Source: Alphaproteobacteria bacterium (GTDB lineage: Bacteria; Pseudomonadota; Alphaproteobacteria; UBA6615). From it: 56,968 bases of DNA. Each line of letters opens with the position of its first letter. Position 1 is the first letter of the stretch. The stretch covers positions 26,142-83,109 of the forward strand of contig PBMH01000008.1 in NCBI GenBank assembly GCA_002722515.1, read 5' to 3'. Both the position numbers and the translations under genes were made by a program. This document shows positions 43,979-52,411 of this stretch, piece after piece. The notes beneath the pieces are model-generated. The model was not told the origin of the DNA. It worked only from the letters and a program-made list of their open reading frames with translations, and made no database searches.

Positions 43979-45778
43979 TCAGCCTGTCTCAAGGGGCCGA
44001 ACCCCTTGTTGCTCGCACATGCGACGGAATTTTGAATCAGTTTTCTCGTAGAGTGTATTGAAACTGCCCTGCTCTATCACCTCCCCCTCGGCGAACACAT
44101 AAAGCCAGTCACAGCGGCGGATGGTGGAAAGTCTATGGGCAATGATCACGATTGTACGCTGTCTGTGCAGACGATCGATACTATCTTGCACATATGCCTC
44201 TGACTGGCCGTCTAGCGAGCTCGTCGCCTCGTCAAAAATCAAAAGCTGCGGATCTTTAAAAAGCTCGCGGGCGATAGCGATCCGCTGGCGCTGTCCGCCA
44301 GAGAGGCGCATGCCGCGATCTCCCACCATCGTGTTGAGGCCGGATGGAGTGATTTGTAAAAACGACTCGCAATTTGCAGCAGCGGCCGCGCTGTCGACCT
44401 GTGCGCGGCAGTCCGGATCATTGGGTGGGCAGGCATAGAGGCTAATATTGTTAGCGATGGTGTCGTTGATGATCACTGGGTCCTGCGGCACATAGCCGAT
44501 GAGACGGCGCAAGGACTGTCGATCTAGTTCGCGATAGTCCTGGTCGGCGATGGTGATCGCGCCGTCGTTAGGGTCCAGAAGGCCAGTTAAAAGGTTAAAG
44601 AAAGTGGTCTTTCCCGCGCCCGATTCACCAACAATGCCGATGGTCTGGTGCCGCGGTATCGTGAGGGTAATATTTCGTAATATATTCTGTTCCCCGCGAC
44701 TGAAGCTGACGTTGGAGAAGTTGATATCCGAGTCGATCGACTCTATTAAGTTTGGGCCGTTCGGCTCAGCAGCGTCGGTGACGTCGCGGGTGAAGTCGAC
44801 GACAAAAGTGATTGAACCCGTGAGCTGGTTGATTCTCTGGAAGGAGGCGGGTAATCCGAGCGTTTGATTAAGGAGTCGGTAGAGCAGGAGTGCCACAACT
44901 GCGACGCTTGCGAGAGAGCCTCCACCGATCTCGACCTCGACCAGGATGTAGAGAATTAGGACTGCTACGGCGACCGGTTCCTTAAAGCCACCGAGGATTG
45001 CTGTGCGCAGACCCATCCGAAGATCGAGGCGCGCCACCTCCTTGACCCGCCCACGGACATGGCGTCTCAGGTTCGAAAGGGTTGCGGTCGCCTTCAGGTA
45101 GGGAATTGCGTGAACGAACTGGATCAGCTCGGATGCCAGTGCCGAGTTCTGCGCCGAGGCGCTGATTGAAAGAAGACGAGTGCGTTCAATCAGGGGGCGT
45201 ACTGCAACGAAGACCGCCAATGTTGCGACCACTAATGTCAGTGCGAGATCAAACTGCAGGGCGAGTATCGTCGGGACATAGATGATAATATAGATCAGGC
45301 CTACGAGTACTTGACCAAAGACTTTGAGTGCACTGGCGAAACGACGGGTCTCATTGGTTAGGACATTGATAACATGACCGGTTTCCTGTTCGGTATAGAA
45401 GGTAAAGCTCGCATCGCCGATGCGCTTGGTGAGACGTGTCTGTATGTTCTTTCTCACTGTCGTGATCGTGTGAATCGTCCAGAATGAATGGGCGAAGACG
45501 AAGGTTCCCTTGGCTAGGAAGATTGCTACGATCAGTAGCGCCATGGATTTGAACTCGGTGGGTATTCCGAGTGTTGCCATCATCTGCACCGCCGCTCGGG
45601 TCATGGCGTTTTCGTCCACCTCGCCCATAGCCACTTGGAGAAGGGGAAGAAGCGAAACTATGCCGATTACATCAAGTAGCCCGCCTATTAGGGCCAGCAT
45701 TACCAGCATCGGTAACCGCCAACCGGCAAACCGATAAAAGACCCGGCTGTAGAACAGTAGTTCTCTGCATTGCCTCAT
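43979..45778 (-). CDS. MsbA-like ABC exporter (fused permease and ATPase)
   Basis: Half-transporter of 599 residues that should dimerise in the inner membrane and flip a lipid-linked glycan or export a lipid. Six membrane helices occupy about residues 15-320. The ATPase half has Walker A GIVGESGAGKTTFFNLL near 383, the signature LSGGQRQRIAIARELF, Walker B LLIFDEATSSLDGQSEAY and the switch His in IIAHRLSTIRR. It resembles PglK and MsbA flippases. No Wzx-type flippase is seen in the window, so this protein is the best candidate for glycan translocation. Its start overlaps the stop of the kinase-like gene (ATGA). Confidence 0.92.
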   Translation of the reverse strand: MRQCRELLFYSRVFYRFAGWRLPMLVMLALIGGLLDVIGIVSLLPLLQVAMGEVDENAMTRAAVQMMATLGIPTEFKSMALLIVAIFLAKGTFVFAHSFWTIHTITTVRKNIQTRLTKRIGDASFTFYTEQETGHVINVLTNETRRFASALKVFGQVLVGLIYIIIYVPTILALQFDLALTLVVATLAVFVAVRPLIERTRLLSISASAQNSALASELIQFVHAIPYLKATATLSNLRRHVRGRVKEVARLDLRMGLRTAILGGFKEPVAVAVLILYILVEVEIGGGSLASVAVVALLLYRLLNQTLGLPASFQRINQLTGSITFVVDFTRDVTDAAEPNGPNLIESIDSDINFSNVSFSRGEQNILRNITLTIPRHQTIGIVGESGAGKTTFFNLLTGLLDPNDGAITIADQDYRELDRQSLRRLIGYVPQDPVIINDTIANNISLYACPPNDPDCRAQVDSAAAAANCESFLQITPSGLNTMVGDRGMRLSGGQRQRIAIARELFKDPQLLIFDEATSSLDGQSEAYVQDSIDRLHRQRTIVIIAHRLSTIRRCDWLYVFAEGEVIEQGSFNTLYEKTDSKFRRMCEQQGVRPLETG

Positions 45779-46479
45779 TGATCATGCCTCATTACGGCTT
45801 CGGCAGGAGGGTCTGGGAGTGTCTCGACCATTTGTTCTTGGGTTAGGGCCGCGCCGGAAAATGCTGATACCTCGATGATGGCAGCGATATCTTCTGCGAC
45901 CCGCGTAGCTTCGCGCCCATTTACAGCAATCTCTCGATGGGGAATGCGCAGGCGAATGAGCAGGTCCCGAAGTGCGTTCTGATATGTCGCTATCTGGTCG
46001 GGCGACAGCTCGTTTTTTCGCTCATGAATGCGTGCCGGAGTATCGGTTAGCAGGAAGGTCATCTTCGGTTTGCGCATGAGTCTGCATGCGACCCAGACGG
46101 CCGATATCTGTGGCCGGGCCCTGGCATGTAACCTTAGATCTACAAGTCGATCATAGACGTAACGATCGCTGATCGCCTGTGTGCCGTCGGCGGTTGCGGC
46201 GGCGATTCGACGCGATATGCTTCGGGCGTAGCGCTGCTCGTCATGTGCGGCGACTAGCCACGCACGTAATGGAACCGGCAAAAAATGCCAAATAGATTTT
46301 TTCCAGGCCGCGCGTGTCGTGGCGCCGGCACACGATGCCGCGGCGATAACTGCCTTATCAGCGCGATGGTGGAATGTGGCGGTGGCGTGCCCGCGCGCCT
46401 TCATAATCTCCCGCACCAGAGTAGCCACGGTGGTCTTACCAACCCCGTGTGAGCCGCTAATAACATAAAATTCTGTCAT
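45775..46479 (-). CDS. P-loop kinase, thymidylate-kinase-like
   Basis: Protein of 234 residues. The P-loop GSHGVGKTT lies at residues 9-17. AISDRYVYDRLVDLRLHARAR resembles the DRY/DR motif of thymidylate kinases, and LLTDTPARIHERKNEL the lid region. Length also fits that family, but the C-terminal 45 residues differ. It is translationally coupled to the ABC exporter gene and surrounded by glycan genes. It is therefore unlikely to be the housekeeping TMP kinase, and a sugar or lipid-linked acceptor is possible. Similar kinase-like genes occur in other glycan loci, from memory. Confidence 0.72.
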   Translation of the reverse strand: MTEFYVISGSHGVGKTTVATLVREIMKARGHATATFHHRADKAVIAAASCAGATTRAAWKKSIWHFLPVPLRAWLVAAHDEQRYARSISRRIAAATADGTQAISDRYVYDRLVDLRLHARARPQISAVWVACRLMRKPKMTFLLTDTPARIHERKNELSPDQIATYQNALRDLLIRLRIPHREIAVNGREATRVAEDIAAIIEVSAFSGAALTQEQMVETLPDPPAEAVMRHDQ

Positions 46480-46488
46480 GGGTTCGGC

Positions 46489-47511
46489 CTAACGACGTCC
46501 CTCACTGCGCAGCGCAGCACGGAGACCAGCGTTTGCGTCGAAGGCCCGTTGACGCAGGGTGTTAAGCCGACGCGTGAGATTGGTCCCAGGATACATCATG
46601 GAGTCGCCGAACGTGCGTGCAAATACTGGCGCTCGCGGTGCGACCGCGAGGAGAATGCGAATGTCGCGATAAATCGACCGATTCCTTTCGGCGGCTGCAA
46701 TATGGGCAAGCTCCCGATCAGTCAATAGGTGCCGCCAAGCATCATCGGGTCCCTTAAAGCCGCGGTCTGACCGGTAGACAAAGTTGGGTTCAAAGCTGAA
46801 TGCCTTCTGAATAGCGTCGGGTTCCATGTCGAATGTGCGGGCTAGGCGTCCCTGTTCGTCCCTGTTACCTGCGAGGAGCGCATTGAAGGAAAAGCTTGCC
46901 ACATCATCACCGAAACGTGCCGCCATAGCGCGGGTGACTGTATTGGAAAGGCACCATTGGAAAAGTATGCTTTTAAAACGGCGCTCTCTGTCATCGGGAG
47001 ATTCCGGATAAGAACGCCAAAACAGTCCTTCTGCGATCGCCTCTTGGGGATCGCGTCGCATGACCGCCAAGCGAATGCCCGGGATTAGTTTCCGGTAGGT
47101 CGGGTAACGCAGCTCCGGAAGCAGGTCGAAGACAGCCCAGTGCTGCCGTCCTAGGGATGCTGCGTACCTGTCTAACAGCCAACTAAAAAGTGCGATCGGA
47201 TTGTCGATTGTCTGCGGTATGTCTCTAATGAGCTGATCCGCGTCTGCTTCGAAGTGATCCGTTGGATACTCTACGCGTGTTCGCGTCGCATCCATGTACC
47301 GCGGGCGGCTTAGATATTCGTGCATCAGTCGTAGGCGCTGGTGTCGAAAAAACGGAAAGCGCCGCTGAAGATAAACATGGAACACGCCTTCAAGCGGAAA
47401 GCCGGCCACCGTTCGCGACTCCGCCGCGATTATTTTTGCCAATGCGGTTTTTCCAGATCGCCCGGCGCCACCGATCAACCAGGATCCGGATTGCTGTCCG
47501 CGCGCAACCAT
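46489..47511 (-). CDS. P-loop / sulfotransferase-like protein, unassigned
   Basis: Protein of 340 residues from the ATG at 47511; longer readings overlap the NeuA-like gene. A Walker A loop stands at residues 15-22 (GAGRSGKT), like the 5'-phosphosulfate loop of sulfotransferases but with a classical lysine. Further on, LAVMRRDPQEAIAEGLFW resembles the 3'-phosphate-binding strand and helix of sulfotransferases (R-x-P). WAVFDLLPELRYPTYRKLI is unusual. It could be a sulfotransferase or an ATP-dependent kinase. The gap to the NeuA-like gene is 2 bases, so the two are co-translated. No closer relation was recognised. Confidence 0.6.
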   Translation of the reverse strand: MVARGQQSGSWLIGGAGRSGKTALAKIIAAESRTVAGFPLEGVFHVYLQRRFPFFRHQRLRLMHEYLSRPRYMDATRTRVEYPTDHFEADADQLIRDIPQTIDNPIALFSWLLDRYAASLGRQHWAVFDLLPELRYPTYRKLIPGIRLAVMRRDPQEAIAEGLFWRSYPESPDDRERRFKSILFQWCLSNTVTRAMAARFGDDVASFSFNALLAGNRDEQGRLARTFDMEPDAIQKAFSFEPNFVYRSDRGFKGPDDAWRHLLTDRELAHIAAAERNRSIYRDIRILLAVAPRAPVFARTFGDSMMYPGTNLTRRLNTLRQRAFDANAGLRAALRSEGRR

Positions 47512-47513
47512 CG

Positions 47514-48212
47514 TCAGGGCGCAATCTGATCCGGCAGATAGTGGCGCATTAGCGTTTCGCAGAATTCTAAATCCTCCGGCTCGTCTATTTGGAAACTCTT
47601 CCAGAATTCCATGTGCCATACGCCGATATTGCCGCCAAGACGATTGCCCTGTTCACGCATGATCCGCGGCCGGGTTAGCCAGAAGGATCCGTTCTCGAGA
47701 AACTGCTCGTCCTTTTCTTGGCGCCTCTCGCGCCGCCGGTAGTTGTAGGTGAAACTATTGAGGGAGCCAGATTTGTCCGCGCGCCAGAGATTAAAATCGG
47801 GCAATACCGTCGAGGAGAAAAGGGAATCTAGACTATCGCGCTCGAAAATTGATATTGCCGAGTCGAAGTCACTGGGCGTTCGCACTGGCGATGTGCATTG
47901 CGGCGTTACCAGATTGTCTACTGCGATATTCTTGGCCTCGAAGAAATCCAGCGCGTGCAGCCAGCCCGCTTCAGACGAAGCCTCATCATTTGCGATGGCG
48001 GATGGTCGCTTGATCACCTCTGCGCCGAAATGGCGCGACACGTCGAGGATCTCGACGTCATCGCTACTGACCCAGACTGACGAAATGGCATCGGCCGCCT
48101 GCGCCTGTTCGATCGTCCAGGCGATCAGGGGCTTGCCGCAGAAATTCGTAATGTTCTTGCGAGGAATGCCACGCGACCCGCCGCGCGCCAGTATGACAAC
48201 AACCGATTCCAT
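47514..48212 (-). CDS. neuA: Acylneuraminate cytidylyltransferase (NeuA/PseF/LegF family)
   Basis: Protein of 232 residues that activates a nonulosonic acid with CTP to give the CMP-sugar. The nucleotide-binding motif is ILARGGSRGIPRKNITNF at residues 7-24. The remaining family features are present: GKPLIAWTIEQA, VWVSSDDVEILDVSRHFGAEVIKRP and VTPQCTSPVRTPSDFD. Length is that of the single-domain enzymes. It lies 17 bases after the NeuB-like gene. The sugar could be a sialic, legionaminic or pseudaminic acid or KDN; sequence does not decide. Confidence 0.92.
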   Translation of the reverse strand: MESVVVILARGGSRGIPRKNITNFCGKPLIAWTIEQAQAADAISSVWVSSDDVEILDVSRHFGAEVIKRPSAIANDEASSEAGWLHALDFFEAKNIAVDNLVTPQCTSPVRTPSDFDSAISIFERDSLDSLFSSTVLPDFNLWRADKSGSLNSFTYNYRRRERRQEKDEQFLENGSFWLTRPRIMREQGNRLGGNIGVWHMEFWKSFQIDEPEDLEFCETLMRHYLPDQIAP

Positions 48213-48229
48213 GTTCCTGACTTCCTGAT

Positions 48230-49081
48230 CTAGGACGCAATGTCCTGACGAAGCTTCACGCGTGCTTCCATCTCCGCCCCCTCAATTTTCTTTTCACCGG
48301 TGCCCAGGGCATCGGGTATTGCGCGGATAGCTGTTGCAAAACTTCGAAGGGATTTGGTTTCGATCGAGGCGGCTTGGTCGGACCCGTACATGGTTCGGTC
48401 CAGGGTGACGTGTCGTTCTAGCGAGGTGGCCCCCAGTGCGACGGCGGCGAGGCAAACTGTTACTAGGCTGGTTTCGTGGCCGGAGTAACCGACGGCACAA
48501 TCGTAGCGCTCACGTAGGGCTGGAATGCAAAGCAGGTTTGCATCCTCGATCGCCATGGGGTAGGTCGAATTGCAGTGCATCAGCTCAAAGGGGCAGCCTG
48601 CTTCACGGAAGATTTCGACGACCGCGTCGATTTCCTCCAACGTTGACATGCCCGTTGAAATATAAGTTTTGCGTCCGTCCGCCGCCGTGGCGCGCACAAG
48701 TGGAATGTGCCCAAGCATCGGTGAGGCGATTTTGTGAAATGGCGGATTGTAGGACTTAAGGAATTCTAGACTGTCCATGTCCCAGCAAGATGCCGTCCAT
48801 TGGAGGCCAAGAGACTGGCAGAGTTCGTTGATCTCGTCGTATTCCGCGCGCCCGAACTCAAGGCCCTCTTTCTGCTCTCGCTGTGTCGTTCCCCAGGGGC
48901 TCTCGCGATCTCCTGATAGGTACTCGGCGGTATAAACAAGGTCGATGTTTCGTTTCTGGAACTTAACGGAGTCGAAGCCGGCATCAGCGGATGCGGCGAT
49001 CATTTGTCGTGCGAGTTCGATATCGCCATTGTGGTTAATTCCGATCTCGGCGATCAGGAAAGGTTTGGGGCTTGGCGCCAT
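48230..49081 (-). CDS. neuB: NeuB-family nonulosonate synthase lacking the SAF domain
   Basis: Protein of 283 residues that condenses phosphoenolpyruvate with a six-carbon sugar to make a nine-carbon keto acid. The TIM-barrel hallmarks are IAEIGINHNGDIELARQMI at residues 10-28, FDSVKFQKR, TYISTGMSTLEEIDAVVEIF, LMHCNSTYPM and VGYSGHETS. The usual NeuB is about 350 residues and ends in an antifreeze-like SAF domain that closes the partner's active site; here the protein stops after the barrel. The stop is clean, with no frameshift sign, so this is a short-form member. A strong RBS (AAAGGAG) precedes the ATG. Confidence 0.92.
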   Translation of the reverse strand: MAPSPKPFLIAEIGINHNGDIELARQMIAASADAGFDSVKFQKRNIDLVYTAEYLSGDRESPWGTTQREQKEGLEFGRAEYDEINELCQSLGLQWTASCWDMDSLEFLKSYNPPFHKIASPMLGHIPLVRATAADGRKTYISTGMSTLEEIDAVVEIFREAGCPFELMHCNSTYPMAIEDANLLCIPALRERYDCAVGYSGHETSLVTVCLAAVALGATSLERHVTLDRTMYGSDQAASIETKSLRSFATAIRAIPDALGTGEKKIEGAEMEARVKLRQDIAS

Positions 49082-49125
49082 GAAGGCTCCTTTCGGCTTG
49101 AATAAATTTTAAGTTATGCTGCAGC

Positions 49126-49959
49126 TTATATTCCTGCGAGCAGGAGATTGGTCTCCGCTAGTTTGGTCTTGAGCTCGGTTGGCAGATTACGACTGTAGGT
49201 TGGCCTATCTAGGAAGAATGATCGGTGGTTCCGAGAGTGCGAGTTGTCGATACCGTAGGATAGATACATCGCGTATTTGGGGCTCTGCGCCCCTAGGGTT
49301 CCGCCGGCATGGGTCAGGCGCTGGTCAAAAATCACACAGTCGCCGGGTTGTGTTCGAATAACCCTTCGTGGGTTTGTAATAAACCAATGGGGCACCTTGT
49401 CGTTGTGCCCACGCTTGCGCATGAAGGTGGGTGCCTTGTTCCAGAGCATGTACTCGTACCGGCCAAGCCGGCTTTCGCGACGATGGGTGCCCGGTAAAAC
49501 GGCAAGGGAAGAGCCACTGTCGGTATAGTCAGAGAGATAAATTGCGATCCGCACGACGCGGTAAGGCTCTGTCCTTTCGTCCCAGTCCTGGCCGACTCCA
49601 AATTCCCGACACGCATTGTCCCGATGCCATCTCCCGCCGGGCAAATTGATGTGCAGATCAGAATGCTGAGTGTAACGGATGTTGTCGCCTATCAGGCCTC
49701 TGACGGCTGACAAGAGGCGTTCGTTGAAAATTATTGGCCAGAACTCGCGGTTTGTGGTGATGCCGTCGGCCAGTGTGTGGGTTGCGCCCGCGATGGCCGG
49801 AATGGCGGCGTCGCCGGCCGGTAGGCCAAAAATAGCGTTGATCCGGTCACGCCACGCGGCGGACTCCTCTGAACTGAAAAGCGGGCGCAGGAGGTGGAAA
49901 CCAGTACGTTCAAAGTTAGCCCGTGCGGTCAGCGCGCTCGATGATTCGTTCGGGAACAT
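49126..49959 (-). CDS. Phytanoyl-CoA dioxygenase (PhyH) family oxygenase 1
   Basis: Fe(II)/2-oxoglutarate oxygenase of 277 residues with a double-stranded beta-helix. The metal triad is His112 and Asp114 (RWHRDN) and His217 (LTHAGG). The usual 2-oxoglutarate-binding Arg 11 residues after the last His is Lys228 here, which is unusual. The SGSSLAVLPGTHRRESRL segment is the family's substrate lid. No membrane segment or signal is seen. Members hydroxylate many small molecules and sometimes sugars. Its place between the NeuB-like and membrane glycosyltransferase genes suggests it hydroxylates a sugar or lipid of this glycan. It begins 11 bases after the upstream gene. Confidence 0.85.
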   Translation of the reverse strand: MFPNESSSALTARANFERTGFHLLRPLFSSEESAAWRDRINAIFGLPAGDAAIPAIAGATHTLADGITTNREFWPIIFNERLLSAVRGLIGDNIRYTQHSDLHINLPGGRWHRDNACREFGVGQDWDERTEPYRVVRIAIYLSDYTDSGSSLAVLPGTHRRESRLGRYEYMLWNKAPTFMRKRGHNDKVPHWFITNPRRVIRTQPGDCVIFDQRLTHAGGTLGAQSPKYAMYLSYGIDNSHSRNHRSFFLDRPTYSRNLPTELKTKLAETNLLLAGI

Positions 49960-49970
49960 GGCAGCTATCC

Positions 49971-51398
49971 TTAAGACCCCTCGGCCTGATGGTTGGTGCG
50001 CGCCGGGTTTCGAGACCCAAGCCGATCGCGGACCGCCATCAAACCCGCGGCGGTCAGTATCACCAGGGTTGGTGTGAGCGGCATGCCGTATCGCGCGCTT
50101 CCGAATGGCCCATTGAGCACCAGGAAATAGGCCGCTACTGCAAGTAGAAATATAATATAGGGTCGAGTTTCTGCGTTGCGGACCCCACCCAAGGTCCCAG
50201 CCACCTGGAGAAATAGGGCAACGAGGGTTGCTGCCTGTGCGACAGACCAGATCAAAAGGAACGGGTCCGTTGCAACCGCCTTGGAAAATCGTATAAGCCG
50301 TGCAGTTGTGCTTGACCCGGTCACCGCCGAGAAAAATTGCGGGTTCCAGCGCATCTGGTGGCCGGTTTCATATAGCGCCGTTTGCGATGTGGAGCGCAGG
50401 ATGCCGTTGAGGGTACCGCGCGCGAGTGCCGTGAGTGGCACTTGTTTTAGAAAATCGAGGGCTACATCCCGGCGGATACTATTTAGGATCACCGGGTTTT
50501 GTTGTTTGGGGACCGGCATGGCGCCCAATCGGATCTGCAACTCTGCGTGCATCTGATCTTCCATTCCTGCGGCCATGCAATGAGGACAGGCCCGTAGGAA
50601 CTGATCGACGACATCCATGGCATGGTTGCCGGATTGGGTGGTAACCACAGCCTGACCATAATTTGCATTATTTCGGGCCATCTGCGGCACTACAGACACC
50701 ACGATCAGGACGGCCGGAATCGTGGCGAGTGCGGCGGCACGATACCAGCGGGCGCCGCCAGCGGACCAAAGCAGATACCCAACCAGCGGCAATAGCAAGT
50801 AGGGGAAGAACATTAAGGTCGTGCGGGTTTGTAGCGCCAGACTAAATGCGACCCCAGCCGCAATCATGAGCAAAACCTTATGTCTGGATCGGGTGGCCTG
50901 GGCGCAGGCGCTGATTCCCCAGCAGAATAAGGCGAGGAATAGCGTATCCGAAAGCACGAAGGATGCGTAGACCACCAGGGTGGCCCAGACACACGCGAGG
51001 CCAGCTGCCGGCAGAGCCCAGCGTTTGTCGATTGCACCAGCAAGGAGCCCAATCGCAAGCACTGTTGATCCATCGATGAATGCTTGGAAAATGCTGACGA
51101 TCCAGAGCCTTCCGACTCCGAATAACTCAAAGATGCCAGCAAGGAAATAAGGATAGCCCGGCATGCGTGCGGTATCGGGAATTAGGATACCGAAATCTAA
51201 ATAAACAATCTCCCCATGTTCCAGAAGGCTCTGTGCGCGCCTGATGAACTTCCCGGAGTCACTTCCGTTGTTGAAATCCCCTCCCAAAATAGCGACGACA
51301 CCAACATAGGCGAGGCGAAGCGCCACGGCCAAGCCAAACAGAATGAGCATCTGTTTTCGGCTGAGCACCGGTCTGGTGTCTTGTGAGGTAGCGGTCAT
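49971..51398 (-). CDS. Membrane glycosyltransferase, GT39/ArnT-like
   Basis: Polytopic membrane protein of 475 residues with about 10-11 segments, resembling the PMT/ArnT GT-C fold. After the first segment the periplasmic loop has GSDSGKFIRRAQSLLEHGE and IPDTARMPGYPYFLAGIFE. The acidic residue in this loop and the R-x-PGYP motif are features of GT-C enzymes that use polyprenyl-phosphate sugars. It would add a sugar on the periplasmic face after export. The start is ATG at 51398. It lies between the two PhyH genes. Confidence 0.85.
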   Translation of the reverse strand: MTATSQDTRPVLSRKQMLILFGLAVALRLAYVGVVAILGGDFNNGSDSGKFIRRAQSLLEHGEIVYLDFGILIPDTARMPGYPYFLAGIFELFGVGRLWIVSIFQAFIDGSTVLAIGLLAGAIDKRWALPAAGLACVWATLVVYASFVLSDTLFLALFCWGISACAQATRSRHKVLLMIAAGVAFSLALQTRTTLMFFPYLLLPLVGYLLWSAGGARWYRAAALATIPAVLIVVSVVPQMARNNANYGQAVVTTQSGNHAMDVVDQFLRACPHCMAAGMEDQMHAELQIRLGAMPVPKQQNPVILNSIRRDVALDFLKQVPLTALARGTLNGILRSTSQTALYETGHQMRWNPQFFSAVTGSSTTARLIRFSKAVATDPFLLIWSVAQAATLVALFLQVAGTLGGVRNAETRPYIIFLLAVAAYFLVLNGPFGSARYGMPLTPTLVILTAAGLMAVRDRLGSRNPARTNHQAEGS

Positions 51399-51478
51399 GG
51401 TCGGTTGGCGTCGTCCCGTGCCATCGGGCGGCGGGAAAGGCTTGTAGCTATAGATGAGCGAATGAGCGGTGTGGCCGC

Positions 51479-52339
51479 TTATACGATTCGCACGATCCGG
51501 CGTTGTTCTTTGTTCAGGGTTTTTGTGACATCGGGATGCAGGGTCGGAACAGGACTAAGGTCCGTAGAAATCGGACCGGGCGCGCGGAAGGAGTAGTTCC
51601 ATGTATCCCGGCGGGGGCCAGTGTTGCGATCAGCCCGGTGGGCGCAGTTGGTGTCAAAAATCGCTATTGATCCAGCCGAGCCGGCGCAGCATGCTGGTTT
51701 GCCGGCCCGCAGGACTTCATCTTGCTTCAGCCGTGAATGGCTGACGTCGTAGTGATATGTGAGGTGGCTTCCGGGAACATACTTTGTGCACTGCCCGTCC
51801 TCGGGTACGTCGGACATGAAAATAAATACGCGCGCTTGCTTGCGCTTGCCGTCGTGGTGCCATTGGTTTGAGCCGCTGTCCTCGAGCTCCGCCGGCTCGT
51901 AGCGCGTGCCGCCAGTGCCGTTCAATACCACGGGCTTTCCCCAGTAATACTGCACGAGGTCCAGCAGACTGGGTTCGAAAAGGAGCTTGCTAAATAGTGC
52001 GGTTTCCGAGAATCGCGACGTCGCGATGTGGACGCTCCGCTCGGCTTCTGCCTCGCGATTGGGGGGGTTCGTTGCGACGAGGCGTTCGAATTCCACGCGC
52101 ATCTCGGCAAGCCGTTTGGGCCCGAAGAAATTCGGAACGACGACACCGCCATTCGCACATAACGTCTCGGCATAGACTTGAAAACCAGGCAGTTCGGAGC
52201 GCTCAGCTATCCGACGGCGGTACGCCGTGCTCGGGCGTTCATAGAATTGCCTGTCATATTCGGCTCGCAAATAGTGATAGGCGCGCCTCGCGATGGGAGG
52301 CAGCGATGAAGACATGATATTTTTCAGTTTCATATCCAT
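51479..52339 (-). CDS. Phytanoyl-CoA dioxygenase (PhyH) family oxygenase 2
   Basis: Fe(II)/2-oxoglutarate oxygenase of 286 residues from the ATG at 52339; a TTG ten codons upstream is possible. The metal ligands are His161, Asp163 (QWHHDG) and His234 (NCAHRAD), with arginines 9-10 residues further (GPRRDTW) for 2-oxoglutarate. The core VFIFMSDVPEDGQCTKYVPGS is the family lid. It shares little with the other PhyH protein beyond the fold, so the two probably hydroxylate different positions. It lies in the same transcription unit as the glycan genes, downstream of the phosphatase-superfamily gene. Confidence 0.85.
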   Translation of the reverse strand: MDMKLKNIMSSSLPPIARRAYHYLRAEYDRQFYERPSTAYRRRIAERSELPGFQVYAETLCANGGVVVPNFFGPKRLAEMRVEFERLVATNPPNREAEAERSVHIATSRFSETALFSKLLFEPSLLDLVQYYWGKPVVLNGTGGTRYEPAELEDSGSNQWHHDGKRKQARVFIFMSDVPEDGQCTKYVPGSHLTYHYDVSHSRLKQDEVLRAGKPACCAGSAGSIAIFDTNCAHRADRNTGPRRDTWNYSFRAPGPISTDLSPVPTLHPDVTKTLNKEQRRIVRIV

Positions 52340-52411
52340 AGTAATTTCAGTTTCTTTATGTGCGTTCAAGACCAGATTCTTCTTTGTCCGCTTGCTTTTT
52401 TCGGCAACGCC

